From NCBI GenBank assembly GCA_046351325.1, contig JAXLYR010000008.1, forward strand, positions 124,001-188,000: a stretch of 64,000 nucleotides of DNA. Reading direction: 5' to 3'. A program made the translations under genes and the position numbers. Shown piece after piece: positions 33,947 to 42,385 of the stretch (position 1 is the first letter of the stretch; every line of letters starts with the position of its first letter). Under the pieces are notes generated by a model that had not been told where the DNA came from, searched no databases, and saw only the letters and a list, made by a program, of their open reading frames with translations. The stretch comes from Xiheicaenibacterium sp046351325. Its GTDB lineage: Bacteria > Myxococcota_A > Polyangia > Polyangiales > Polyangiaceae.

Positions 33947-35590
33947 CTACGGTTCGACTTTCAGGGCCTTGAGCGCCGCAAGGCTACGAGCGTCCCCCCC
34001 CTTCGCGGCCTTGCGAAAAAGCTCCGTCGCTCGGGTCCGGTCGATGGGCACTCCCCGCCCCTCGAGGTAGTGGATGGCGAGGTTGTGACAGGCTGGTGCG
34101 AGGCCAGCATCACACGCGCTCTGATAGAGCGAGACTGCGCGTTTCTCGTCCTTGGGGACGCCTGCCCCCGTCCCATACGCAGCGCCCAAGTTCGAGCAGC
34201 CCAACCACTCGCCGTGATCGCACGCGAGGCGAGCCAACTCGGTGGCGCGCTGGTCGTCTTTGACGACGCCGCGCCCAGAGCTGTAGTAACCGCCGAGCGC
34301 GACGCACGCGATCCACGCCTGACCATCACAGGCTCTCTGCATCAGCTCCACGGCCCGCTCGTCGTTCTTGGGGACGCCCGCTCCAAGTGCGTAGGCACCC
34401 CCCAGATAGGCGCAAGCCAACATGTTGCCGGCGGAGCAAGCCTTGTCGAAGAGCTCACATGCGAGCTTGTCGTCCCTGCCAACGCCGTCTCCAAAGCGGT
34501 AGGCAATTCCCAGGTAGGTGCAAGCATCCACAGCATCGCCGTCGCATCCGCGCTTGAACAGCGCGGCCGCGCGACCGAGATCTTTGGGGACGCCTAGCGC
34601 GCGTTGGTACGCCATCCCAATGCTCGAGCAAGCCGGGACGAAGCCCAAGTCGCAGGCCTTCTCGAGCCGTGCGGCCCCCCGCACTTGGTCTTTGGCGACC
34701 CCTTTGCCATCCATATACGCGAGACCCAGGTGCGCACACGCTCCGGCTTCGTTTGCGCTGCAGCTCGCCTCGAACAGCTCAAAGGCTGCGTTCGAGTCTC
34801 GCTCCACACCGGCTCCAGTCTCATATGCGAGCGCAACGCCGGTGCACGCTTGCCAATAGCCGCTGTCACAACCCCGCTGGAAGTATTGGAGGGCTCGCGC
34901 TGCGTCGCGAGGGACGCCCATTCCCTCCGCATGGGCGTGCCCAAGGTTGATGCAGCCTACGGCGTCGTCTCCAGCACAGGCCTTCTCGCTGAGCTCGACA
35001 TAGCGCTTCTCGTCTTTCGCGACGCCAAGGCCGTTGCCGTAGGACCAGCCGAGCATGCGGCAGCCGAGCGCAACGCCCGACGAGCACGCTTGGTCGAGTA
35101 GCTCGATCGCCCGCTTGTAGTCCCGCGCGACGACCCGACCGTCCTGGAGAGCCTCGCCCAGACCAGCGCACCCGAGCTGCGCGCCAGCCTCACACGCCGA
35201 CTCCAGTTGCGCGTACCCACGCGCCTCGTCTTTTGGCAGGCCCTGTCCACGATAGGTGGCCAGCCCGAGCCCCGCGCAGCCTTCTTGATTCTCGGCTGCG
35301 CACACCTCTCTCAGGAGCTCTACGGCTCGGGTCGCGTTCGCTGGGTCACGCCTGTCCCAGAACAACCGCATGCCCTCGGCGGCCTCGGCCTGCATCGAGG
35401 GTTGCTCCGACGACGCACTCGCGCTCGAGGCCGAGGGTGCAGCGGACGGCGCGGAGTTGCACCCGATGCAGAGCACACAAGCGAAGCGTTCGAGGCCTGC
35501 ACAGAGTCTCGCCACGATGAGTCGACGATAATTGATGCCGACAGCGTTGTCCGTATCGGGGCCCCCAACCAGCGCCCCCCTCGCGCTCAC
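33947..35590 (-). CDS. Cys-rich Sel1-repeat lipoprotein
   Basis: 547 aa at most. About twelve Sel1-like repeats of 36 residues (consensus ACxxLGxAYxxGxGVxKDxxRAxxLxxxACDxG) fill residues about 75-540. Nearly every repeat carries two Cys, as in Helicobacter Hcp proteins, where each repeat is locked by a disulfide; this implies export. The N-terminus is uncertain: ATG 35590 gives an odd leader, whereas a GTG at 35515 gives a 19-residue lipoprotein signal (FACVLCIGC). The repeats form a superhelix that binds proteins or peptides. It is divergent from the ClpB-like gene. No partner is evident. Confidence 0.83.
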   Translation of the reverse strand: MSARGALVGGPDTDNAVGINYRRLIVARLCAGLERFACVLCIGCNSAPSAAPSASSASASSEQPSMQAEAAEGMRLFWDRRDPANATRAVELLREVCAAENQEGCAGLGLATYRGQGLPKDEARGYAQLESACEAGAQLGCAGLGEALQDGRVVARDYKRAIELLDQACSSGVALGCRMLGWSYGNGLGVAKDEKRYVELSEKACAGDDAVGCINLGHAHAEGMGVPRDAARALQYFQRGCDSGYWQACTGVALAYETGAGVERDSNAAFELFEASCSANEAGACAHLGLAYMDGKGVAKDQVRGAARLEKACDLGFVPACSSIGMAYQRALGVPKDLGRAAALFKRGCDGDAVDACTYLGIAYRFGDGVGRDDKLACELFDKACSAGNMLACAYLGGAYALGAGVPKNDERAVELMQRACDGQAWIACVALGGYYSSGRGVVKDDQRATELARLACDHGEWLGCSNLGAAYGTGAGVPKDEKRAVSLYQSACDAGLAPACHNLAIHYLEGRGVPIDRTRATELFRKAAKGGDARSLAALKALKVEP

Positions 35591-35651
35591 CCTTCGCTCG
35601 GCGAAGAGTTGCGCTCGCGTTCGCCCGCGGACTGCTACGCTCCCGCCCGCA

Positions 35652-38273
35652 ATGGCCGAGAAAACGCTGGAGCTCGCGAACTACCACCCCGATGCAAAAC
35701 AAGTCGTCGCGGCCGCCCAGGACATGGCGGACGAGATGAAGCACGCCGAGGTCTCGCCGCTGCACCTGCTCGTGCGGCTGCTCGATCGAGACCGCGGCGT
35801 GTGTGAGGTCTTTCGTCGGGCGAACGCGGACCCGGCGGTCGTGCGCGACCTCGCCGAGATCCAGCTCCGCAAGCTCGGCAAGGCGACGAGCGGGGTCGCG
35901 TACATCAGCCCGCGCATGCAGGACTTGCTCGCGCGCGCCGACCGCGAGGCCGCGCGTGACAAGTCGCCGACGGTCAACGTCGAGCACCTGCTCCATGCGC
36001 TCGCGCAGGAGATCCGCGGGCCGGCCGGCGACATCCTCACCGCGCAGGGCATCGGCCCTGGCGCGTTCCGCCCGCACGTCGGCGTCTTGGCCGAGGCCGC
36101 GAAGGCCGCAGACCGCGCGGGCGCGAACGGCGCGCTGCAAGCCCCCGGCGCGCAGGAGTTCCTTCGCGATCTCATCGCCGACGCGCGCGCCGGCAAGTTC
36201 GATCCGGTCATCGGTCGCGACGTCGAGGTGCGCCGGCTGCTCCAGATCCTCGAGCGTCGCTTCAAGAACCACCCGCTCCTGGTCGGGGAGCCTGGCGTCG
36301 GAAAGACCGCGGTCATCCGCGCCCTCGCCGATCGCATCTCGAGCGGCGACGTCCCGTCGAACCTCGCCGGGGCGAAGCTCTTCGAGCTCGACACCGGCGG
36401 CCTCGTCGCCGGCGCGAAGCTCCGCGGCGAGATCGAGGCGCGCCTCAAGGCCGTCGTCGATCGGCTGCGCGCGATCCCCGACGCCGAGGTCGTCTTGGTC
36501 GTCGAGGAGATCGAGTCGCTCTTCGGGCAGGGCGTGCAGGGCGCGGGCGTCGGCGATCTGTTGAAGCCGCTGCTCGCGCGGAGCGAGATCCGTCTGCTCG
36601 CGACGACCACCCCCGAGGGACTCAAGCGCATCAGCGAGCGCGAGGGCAACGTCGTGCGCCGCTTCTCGACGATCGAGCTCGCGCCGCCGTCGACCGATCA
36701 GGCGGTCGAGATCCTCCGCGGCGTCGCCGAGCGCTACGAGCGTCACCACCGCGTGCGCGTCTCCGAGGGCGCGGTCAACGCCGCCGTCTCGCTGGCGAAG
36801 CGGTACCTCTCGGATCGCGCGCTCCCCGACACCGCGGTCGACCTCCTCGACGAGACCGCGGCGCGCAAGCGCGTCGAGGTCGACGGCGTCCCCGCCGAGG
36901 CCGACGCGATCATCCGCCGCGTCGAGGCGCTCACGGCGCAGATCGCCTCGCTGAAGGACGACGACGACAAGCTCAGCGTGAAGACGCGCGAGCGCCTCGA
37001 GAAGGAGCACGCGGACCTCGCCCCCAAGGCCGAAGAGCTGAAGCAGCAGGTCGCGGGTCGACGCGGCGTCGTCGCGGCTGTCCAGGCCCTGCGCAAGGAG
37101 CTCGGCGAGCTCGAGTCGACGTACGAGATCGCGAAGAAGGAGAAGAACTTCGCGAAGCTCGGCGAGCTCGAGCACGTGAGCATCCCCGACGTGAAGAAGC
37201 GGCTCACCGCCGCCGAAGAGGCCGCGAAGAAGGCCGGCGTCGCGCTCTCGAGCAACACCGTGACCGAGACCGACATCGCGGCGACGCTCGCGGATTGGAC
37301 GGGCGTCCCCGTGGCCAAGATGCTCGAGGGCGAGGCCGACAAGCTCCTCAAAATGGAGGAGCGGCTCGCGAAGCGCGTCGTCGGCCAGGACGAGCCCGTG
37401 CGAGCGATCGCGCGCGCGGTGCGCCGCGGCCGCGTCGGCCTGCGTGATCCGGGCAAGCCGATCGGCAGCTTCCTCTTTCTCGGGCCGAGCGGCGTCGGCA
37501 AGACCGAGCTCGCGAAGGCCCTCGCCGAGTTCTTGTTCGACGACGAGCAAGCGCTCACGCGCCTCGACATGAGCGAGTTCATGGAGCGGCACATGGCGCA
37601 GCGCCTGATCGGCGCGCCGCCTGGCTACGCCGACAGCGAGCAGGGCGGCTTCCTCACCGAGGCCGCGCGTCGGCGCCCCTACTCGGTGCTCCTCTTCGAC
37701 GAGGTCGAGAAGGCCCACCAGGACGTCTTCAACCTGCTGCTCCAGGTGCTCGACGACGGCCGGCTCACGGACGGGCGCGGCCGCACGGCGGACTTCAGCA
37801 ACACCGTCGTCATCATGACGAGCAACATCGGCAGCAAGCGCATCCTCGAGTCCGACACGAAGCTCTTCGAGACCGCCGACGGTGTCGAGGCCCTGAAGGA
37901 GGTCGTGAAGGAGGAGCTCAAGGCCTTCTTCAGGCCGGAGTTCTTGAACCGCATCGACGACACCGTGATCTTCAAGGCCCTCAGCAAGAAGGACCTGCGC
38001 GGCATCGTCGACATCCAGCTGCGCCGCCTGGAGAAGCTGCTCGAGGGTCGCGAGATCAAGCTCGACCTCACCGAGGAGGCGAAGCTCCACCTCGTCGAGC
38101 TCGGCTACGAGCCGCAGCTAGGCGCGCGCCCGCTGCGCCGCGCGATCCTCCGCGAGCTGCAGAACCCGCTCGCCGAGACGATCCTTCAGGGTGGCTTCGC
38201 CGCTGGAAAGGTCGTCCAGGTCGGGGTCGTCGCAGACGAGTTCGGCGACGGGAAGAAGTTCACGTTCAAGTGA
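35652..38273 (+). CDS. ClpB-like AAA+ disaggregase/unfoldase
   Basis: 873 aa, close to ClpB length. N-terminal Clp domain (residues 10-150), first AAA+ domain with Walker A GEPGVGKT (212-219), pore loop GLVAGAKLRGE, and arginine-finger region VVRRFSTIELAPP. A coiled-coil middle region follows (about 415-545), then a second AAA+ domain with GPSGVGKTELAKALAEF (Walker A about 611), LLFDEVEKAHQDVFNLLLQV (Walker B) and TSNIGS, and the D2-small domain LGYEPQLGARPLRRAILREL. Walker B of the first ring reads VLVVEEIESLFG, Glu-Glu instead of the usual Asp-Glu. No ClpP-binding loop is apparent. It may be ClpB or a divergent Clp ATPase. Terminator-like hairpin at 38300. Confidence 0.88.
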   Translation: MAEKTLELANYHPDAKQVVAAAQDMADEMKHAEVSPLHLLVRLLDRDRGVCEVFRRANADPAVVRDLAEIQLRKLGKATSGVAYISPRMQDLLARADREAARDKSPTVNVEHLLHALAQEIRGPAGDILTAQGIGPGAFRPHVGVLAEAAKAADRAGANGALQAPGAQEFLRDLIADARAGKFDPVIGRDVEVRRLLQILERRFKNHPLLVGEPGVGKTAVIRALADRISSGDVPSNLAGAKLFELDTGGLVAGAKLRGEIEARLKAVVDRLRAIPDAEVVLVVEEIESLFGQGVQGAGVGDLLKPLLARSEIRLLATTTPEGLKRISEREGNVVRRFSTIELAPPSTDQAVEILRGVAERYERHHRVRVSEGAVNAAVSLAKRYLSDRALPDTAVDLLDETAARKRVEVDGVPAEADAIIRRVEALTAQIASLKDDDDKLSVKTRERLEKEHADLAPKAEELKQQVAGRRGVVAAVQALRKELGELESTYEIAKKEKNFAKLGELEHVSIPDVKKRLTAAEEAAKKAGVALSSNTVTETDIAATLADWTGVPVAKMLEGEADKLLKMEERLAKRVVGQDEPVRAIARAVRRGRVGLRDPGKPIGSFLFLGPSGVGKTELAKALAEFLFDDEQALTRLDMSEFMERHMAQRLIGAPPGYADSEQGGFLTEAARRRPYSVLLFDEVEKAHQDVFNLLLQVLDDGRLTDGRGRTADFSNTVVIMTSNIGSKRILESDTKLFETADGVEALKEVVKEELKAFFRPEFLNRIDDTVIFKALSKKDLRGIVDIQLRRLEKLLEGREIKLDLTEEAKLHLVELGYEPQLGARPLRRAILRELQNPLAETILQGGFAAGKVVQVGVVADEFGDGKKFTFK

Positions 38274-38299
38274 CTGAACCGGCCGGGGGCCCCATGCCC

Positions 38300-38335
38300 G
38301 GCCCATGTCTTTTCGCGAAGCGAAAAGGTTGGGCC
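38300..38335 (+). terminator. extended stem-loop after the ClpB-like gene
   Basis: ggccca (38300-38305) pairs with tgggcc (38330-38335), and cttttcgc (38309-38316) with gcgaaaag (38320-38327) around a GAA loop. Together they form a two-part hairpin 27 bp after the stop codon, between it and the rplU promoter. Confidence 0.6.
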
Positions 38336-38352
38336 GTGAGAATCTAGAACTC

Positions 38353-38380
38353 TTGAAAACGGCGCCGGGCCGGGTATATT
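38353..38380 (+). promoter_or_regulatory. sigma70-type promoter of rplU-rpmA
   Basis: TTGAAA (38353-38358), 16-bp spacer, TATATT (38375-38380). This is one of the best -35/-10 matches in the window and is placed about 60 bp upstream of rplU, leaving a leader with the alternative hairpins at 38386-38413. Confidence 0.7.
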
Positions 38381-38385
38381 CGCCG

Positions 38386-38413
38386 CCCCCTTTCTCGGGG
38401 GGTTATTTCCCCC
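38386..38413 (+). promoter_or_regulatory. candidate rplU leader with mutually exclusive hairpins
   Basis: A G6 tract (38397-38402) can pair either with the upstream C5 (38386-38390) or with the downstream C5 (38409-38413), forming two competing stem-loops in the rplU 5' leader. The architecture suggests autoregulation by L21 or attenuation, as reported for ribosomal-protein leaders including L21 leaders in Firmicutes. The idea rests on base pairing only. Confidence 0.4.
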
Positions 38414-38440
38414 GACGAGCTCGAGACACGAGAGAGAGCC

Positions 38441-38749
38441 ATGTACGCAGTGATCAAGACCGGCGGTAAGCAGTACCGCGTGACCGAGGGGCAGGAGCTC
38501 CGCATCGAGAAGCTCGCTGGCAACGCTGGCGATGCCATCACCTTCTCCGACGTGCTCCTCATCGGCGGCGACACCCCGAAGATCGGCAAGCCCATGGTTG
38601 CGGGGGCTTCGGTCTCGGCGACCATCAAGCACCACGATCGTTCGGCGAAGATCGTCGTCTTCAAGTTCCGTCGGCGTAAGAACTACCGCCGCAAGAACGG
38701 TCACCGCCAGCCGTACACGCTGGTGAAGATCACCGGCATCACGGGCTGA
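38441..38749 (+). CDS. rplU: 50S ribosomal protein L21
   Basis: 102 aa, standard length. Binds 23S rRNA in the large subunit. MYAVIKTGGKQYRVTEGQEL at the N-terminus and VVFKFRRRKNYRRKNGHRQP near the C-terminus are diagnostic for L21. It is followed 31 bp later by rpmA, the conserved L21-L27 pair. obg, often the third gene, is not present: the next genes are on the other strand. Confidence 0.97.
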   Translation: MYAVIKTGGKQYRVTEGQELRIEKLAGNAGDAITFSDVLLIGGDTPKIGKPMVAGASVSATIKHHDRSAKIVVFKFRRRKNYRRKNGHRQPYTLVKITGITG

Positions 38750-38780
38750 GTTTTTCCAGGCTATTTGCGAGGTTTGCGTC

Positions 38781-39041
38781 ATGGCTCACAAAAAAGGCGG
38801 CGGCTCTTCACGCAACGGGCGCGATTCGAAGTCTCAGCGCCGTGGCACCAAGGTCTACGGCGGTGAGGCCGTTTCGGCCGGCTCGATCCTGGTTCGCCAG
38901 GTCGGCTCCAGCATCCACGCCGGCAAGAACGTCGGCACCGGTCGCGACTTCACGCTGTTCGCCCTCGTCGAGGGCGTGGTGAAGTACGAGTGGCGCAGCA
39001 ACACGACGAAGTGCGTGTCGGTTTACCCGGCCGCTAGCTGA
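38781..39041 (+). CDS. rpmA: 50S ribosomal protein L27
   Basis: 86 aa. The N-terminus MAHKKGGGSSRNGRDSKSQR is the L27 signature that reaches the peptidyl-transferase centre; there is no Firmicute-type N-terminal extension. GSILVRQVGSSIHAGKNVGT also fits. Co-transcribed with rplU. The last part (SNTTKCVSVYPAAS) carries the usual VSVYP end. Confidence 0.97.
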   Translation: MAHKKGGGSSRNGRDSKSQRRGTKVYGGEAVSAGSILVRQVGSSIHAGKNVGTGRDFTLFALVEGVVKYEWRSNTTKCVSVYPAAS

Positions 39042-39071
39042 TCGTCGTTCGGCTGCTCTTCGACCTTTCTT

Positions 39072-39434
39072 TTACAAAGCTGCCCCGCGACGGAAGCTCG
39101 CTCGAACGAGCTCGGCGGGGCTGCGTCCATCGCCCGCCTCGGGGGCGAAGAGGGCGAGCACGAGCTCGGGGGGCTGAGCGAGGATCGCTCGCTGTTCGGC
39201 GGGCGCGACCGCGACGGGCGCGCTCGTAGGCAGCGCGAGTCGCACGCGCGTCGGGAGCCAGCCGGAGACCATCGCGAGCTCCTCGGCGGAGGGCGGCGCT
39301 GTCGCGAGCTCGCGGACGTCGTGCTCGAGGTGCGCGCGCTCGAGGACGGTGCGCACCTGCTTTGCGGCGGGCGAGCCGTCGTCCCAAACGACGACGCGTG
39401 GCAGCTTGGGGATCGACGGCGGGCTCGCAGGCAT
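39072..39434 (-). CDS. small uncharacterised protein
   Basis: 120 aa, soluble. The N-terminal segment (LPRVVVWDDGSPAAKQVRTV, then LERAHLEHDVRELATAPPSA) has the strand-helix-strand look of a thioredoxin/ArsC-like fold, but there is no Cys at the expected site. The rest is hydrophobic strand and helix (VRLALPTSAPVAVAPAEQRA). It lies 19 bp downstream of the COMM-like gene and is likely co-transcribed with it. No family assigned. Confidence 0.65.
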   Translation of the reverse strand: MPASPPSIPKLPRVVVWDDGSPAAKQVRTVLERAHLEHDVRELATAPPSAEELAMVSGWLPTRVRLALPTSAPVAVAPAEQRAILAQPPELVLALFAPEAGDGRSPAELVRASFRRGAAL

Positions 39435-39453
39435 GGCGCTCCTTCGCTCGGGA

Positions 39454-40072
39454 TCAGGTCTTGCCGAGCAGGTGATCGCAGATGGATCGCAAACCTTGGA
39501 CCGCGTCGGGGAGCATCTGCAGCGTGAAGCGATCTTGCTTGTCGCCGGTGCGGTACTCGAAGGTGACGAGCGCGACGGGGACGTCGAGCTGACGGCCGCG
39601 GCTCGAGGAGCCCACCGTGTCGATGCGCCACTCGATCCCGGTCACGACGGGGCCATGCGCGGCGATCGTGGCGCGCGCGATGTTGGCGCGGAGCTCACCT
39701 ATGACGGCGTCAAAGAGATCGAGCAGCGGCTCGAGCGCGAGCGGCGGCGCCGGCCGAGACGAGATCGGCCTCGAAGCGCACGCGATCGAGGTTCATCGCC
39801 GCGGCGTTCTCGAGCAGGAAGATCACGGCGCGGGCGGCGGGGCCCATCACCGACGCGTCGAGCTGATCGCGGCGCGCGATGCGCGAGATGCGGGCCTCGC
39901 GCTGGTCCTCGGCGGCGACGTCGAAGCAGGCCGCGACGAGCTCCGGCAGCTTCGCGAGCGAACGCGCGTCCTCCCCTGCGAGCGCCGAGATCGCCGCGAC
40001 GACCTCCTCGGGTGCGGTCTCACCATCCAAGCAAAAGAGCACGCCACTCGCGGCGCCCTCACCGTCGCTCAT
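39454..40072 (-). CDS. putative bacterial COMM-domain protein, split by an apparent +1 frameshift
   Basis: The first part starts at ATG 40072 (MSDGEGAASGVLFCLDGETA) and is helical. At about 39736 the frame must skip one base to continue into an open frame with no start codon of its own near the junction, ending at 39454. The joined protein is about 206 aa. Its N-terminal helices (RAVIFLLENAAAMNLDRVRF) and C-terminal domain (GIEWRIDTVGSSSRGRQLDV, then PVALVTFEYR and LPDAVQGLRSICDHLL) match the layout and spacing of eukaryotic COMMD proteins: a helical HN domain, then a Trp-starting COMM domain. About 40 residues separate the Gly and Trp landmarks, as in COMMD4. COMMD proteins form rings and act in the Commander complex; a bacterial role is unknown. 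Read by eye; could be convergent similarity. Confidence 0.6.
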
Positions 40073-40265
40073 CGTCTTCTCCCTCGTGTCCCTCGATGGG
40101 CCTCGGGGCCTTGGGACGGCGCGAGCATGCCACCGATCTCGACCGCGTCGCGCGCCGAAGTGGGGCACGAGCCCTGATGGCGAGGGCCTGAAGGGTGGAG
40201 CCTCCAGGCGAGCGCCTCGCGAGGCGCGATCCGACCGAGCCGAGGTTGCTGGTAGGCTGTGCTCG

Positions 40266-41624
40266 ATGCCGCGCGACGATCGCACGCTGCCTACGAGTCA
40301 AACCGTGGAGCACACGATCGATGGCTTCTCCCTCGTGGTGAAGGCCGGACCCGACGCGGGCAAACACCACGTCGCCGCAGAGACCGAGGTCTCGATCGGC
40401 ACGGACCCGAGCAGCGATCTCACGCTCGGCGACTCGCGCGTGTCGCGTCACCACGCGACCGTGACCGCGACGAAGCGAGGCTTTTTGCTGCGCGATCTGG
40501 GGAGCCGCAACGGGACCTGGGTCGCGGGGACGCGCATCGAGAGCGCGTACATCTTCGACGGCGCGACGTTCGAGGTCGGGCACACGCTCCTGCGCTTGCA
40601 GAAGGGCGAGTCGATCCGCGAAGAGCTCAGCTTGCAGGATCGGTTCGGTCGCATCGTCGGCTCGAGCGAAGCGATGCGGCGCATCTTCGCGATCCTGCCC
40701 CGCATCGCGGCCTCGGAGAGCACGGTGCTCATCGACGGCGAGACCGGCACCGGCAAGGGCCTGCTGGCCGCCGCGATTCACGAGACGAGCAACCGCGCGA
40801 AGGGCCCGTTCGTGGTGCTCGACTGCACCGCGATCCCACCGACGCTCGTGGAGAGCGAGCTCTTCGGGCACGTCGCGGGCTCCTTCACGGGCGCGTCGCG
40901 CGATCGCCAGGGCGCGTTCGAGCTCGCGAAGGGCGGCACGATCTTCATCGACGAGATCGGCGAGCTGCCGGCTGACATGCAGCCGAAGCTCCTGCGCGCG
41001 CTCGAGGAGCGCACCGTGAAGCCCGTCGGCGGTACGCGCCGCGTGCAGCTCGACGTGCGCGTGATCGCTGCGACGAACCGCGATCTGCGCACCGAGGTCA
41101 ACGAGGGGACGTTCCGCGCGGACCTCTACTATCGACTCAACATCGTGAGGCTGCACGTGCCGCCGCTGCGCGAGCGTCGCGATGACATCGTCCTCTTGGC
41201 GAAGCACTTCCACGAAGAGCTCGCGCCAGGGCGCGCCCTCTCTCCGAAGCTCTTGGCCCAGCTCGTGCGACAGACCTTCCCAGGCAACGTCCGCGAGCTG
41301 CGCGGTGCAGTGGAGCGCGGCGTGCTTTTGGAAGATCTCGACATGGACTCCCTCGAACCGTCGGCGGGTGCGCACGCCTCGGAGAAGAGCGCGCCGACGA
41401 GCGATGCAGGCGCGGCCCAGCTCGTCTTCGACCCGTCGGTGCCTTTCCGCGACGCGAAGGCCGTCGCGACCTCCGCCTGGGAAAAGTGGTACCTCGGTGA
41501 GCTCCTGCGCTTCTCCGGGGGCAACCTCTCGAAGGCCTCGCGCGTGGTTCAAATGGACCGCAGCTACCTGCGCGCCCTCGTCCGCAAGCACGGCGCGAGC
41601 GTCCCCACATCGGACGAGGAGTGA
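40266..41624 (+). CDS. FHA-domain sigma54-dependent transcription activator
   Basis: 452 aa. N-terminal FHA domain (residues about 20-115: VSIGTDPSSDLTLGDSRVSR and LRDLGSRNGTWV) that binds phosphothreonine. AAA+ domain about 128-355 with Walker A GETGTGKG (158-165), GSFTGA at 205-210 (the usual GAFTGA loop with Ala to Ser), and GGTIFIDEIGELP (Walker B). A C-terminal Fis-type helix-turn-helix (GGNLSKASRVVQMDRSYLRA) binds enhancers. Such proteins link Ser/Thr kinases to sigma54 promoters. The start is ATG 40266. It is well placed to act on the sigma54 promoter upstream of vgrG at 59812, although other targets are possible. Confidence 0.92.
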   Translation: MPRDDRTLPTSQTVEHTIDGFSLVVKAGPDAGKHHVAAETEVSIGTDPSSDLTLGDSRVSRHHATVTATKRGFLLRDLGSRNGTWVAGTRIESAYIFDGATFEVGHTLLRLQKGESIREELSLQDRFGRIVGSSEAMRRIFAILPRIAASESTVLIDGETGTGKGLLAAAIHETSNRAKGPFVVLDCTAIPPTLVESELFGHVAGSFTGASRDRQGAFELAKGGTIFIDEIGELPADMQPKLLRALEERTVKPVGGTRRVQLDVRVIAATNRDLRTEVNEGTFRADLYYRLNIVRLHVPPLRERRDDIVLLAKHFHEELAPGRALSPKLLAQLVRQTFPGNVRELRGAVERGVLLEDLDMDSLEPSAGAHASEKSAPTSDAGAAQLVFDPSVPFRDAKAVATSAWEKWYLGELLRFSGGNLSKASRVVQMDRSYLRALVRKHGASVPTSDEE

Positions 41625-41626
41625 CC

Positions 41627-42361
41627 ATGCGCTCCCTTGGATTCATGAGCCTGGCCTCGGTGCTGGGCCTGCTGGGTTGTCAGTATGTCTCGGGGCTCAA
41701 CCAGCTGAGCGCTGGCGGACAAGGCCCTCACGGGGGCGGCGGTGCGGGTGGCGCGACCGTCGGCGGCGCGGGTGGTTCGGGCGGCGCGGGCGGGGGCACG
41801 TGCAGCGAGGTGCCCGAGTCGAAGTGCGTCGACGACAAGCCCGGCAGCTGCTCGGGCAAGTGCATCACCAACCCCGATCGGTGCCTCATCGACTGCGCGA
41901 TGCCGAACGCGATGGATGAAATCTGCACGAGCCCCATCGTCGCCGGCCCCGACGAAGACATCCCTTGCTTCGACGTCATGGATGCGAGCTTGGTGATGGA
42001 CTGCGAGCTCCACTGCGGGCTCTACACGATGGGCGCGGGCGGCGGCGGCACAGGCGGCGCGGGCGGCGGTGGCGGCAGCGGCAGCACCGGAGCCGGCCCC
42101 TGCGCCTCGCGACGAATCATTTGCCCCTCAAACAGTCGCTGCGACGTCTACTGCGACGGCGAGGGCGCCTGCTGGGACACGACCATCCTCTGCGACTCGG
42201 GGCCTTGCAACGTGCACTGCTCGGGCAACGGGTGCTCGGCCACGACCCGCGTCACGTGCGGCACGAACGCGTGCAGCTACACCTGCGTGGGCTCGCCGCC
42301 GCCGAACACCGAGGACCTCCAGACGAGCGAGGCCTGCGAAAAGAGCGGGTGCATGTTGTGA
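41627..42361 (+). CDS. Cys-rich, Gly-rich lipoprotein
   Basis: 244 aa from ATG 41627, 2 bp after the FHA activator stop, with AGGAG upstream. Lipobox VLGLLGC. Two Gly/Ala/Ser low-complexity linkers (residues about 29-57 and 135-155) separate two Cys-rich domains: CSEVPESKCVDDKPGSCSGK with further Cys, and a C-terminal region with about 12 Cys (CPSNSRCDVYCDGEGACWDT and others) spaced 4-8 residues apart. The spacing suggests repeats stabilised by disulfides on the cell surface. Function unknown. Co-transcribed with the activator. Confidence 0.78.
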   Translation: MRSLGFMSLASVLGLLGCQYVSGLNQLSAGGQGPHGGGGAGGATVGGAGGSGGAGGGTCSEVPESKCVDDKPGSCSGKCITNPDRCLIDCAMPNAMDEICTSPIVAGPDEDIPCFDVMDASLVMDCELHCGLYTMGAGGGGTGGAGGGGGSGSTGAGPCASRRIICPSNSRCDVYCDGEGACWDTTILCDSGPCNVHCSGNGCSATTRVTCGTNACSYTCVGSPPPNTEDLQTSEACEKSGCML

Positions 42362-42385
42362 TGGGGGAGAGCTGAACCCGTCAGC
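42362..42385. repeat. copy 2 of a short dispersed repeat
   Basis: tgggggagagctgaacccg, continuing to 42385, lies directly after the lipoprotein stop codon. It matches 22 of 24 positions with the copy at 24311-24335. Confidence 0.45.

Noticed and set aside
35346..38090. 914-aa minus-strand open frame opposite the ClpB-like gene
   Set aside because: Leu/Glu/Asp/Arg-rich antisense of a highly biased GC3 gene; the Clp domains on the plus strand explain the region.
39710..40285. 191-aa form of the COMM-like N-terminal part starting at 40285
   Set aside because: The first 71 residues overlap the divergent promoter region and lack fold-like content; the ATG at 40072 starts the conserved-looking part.
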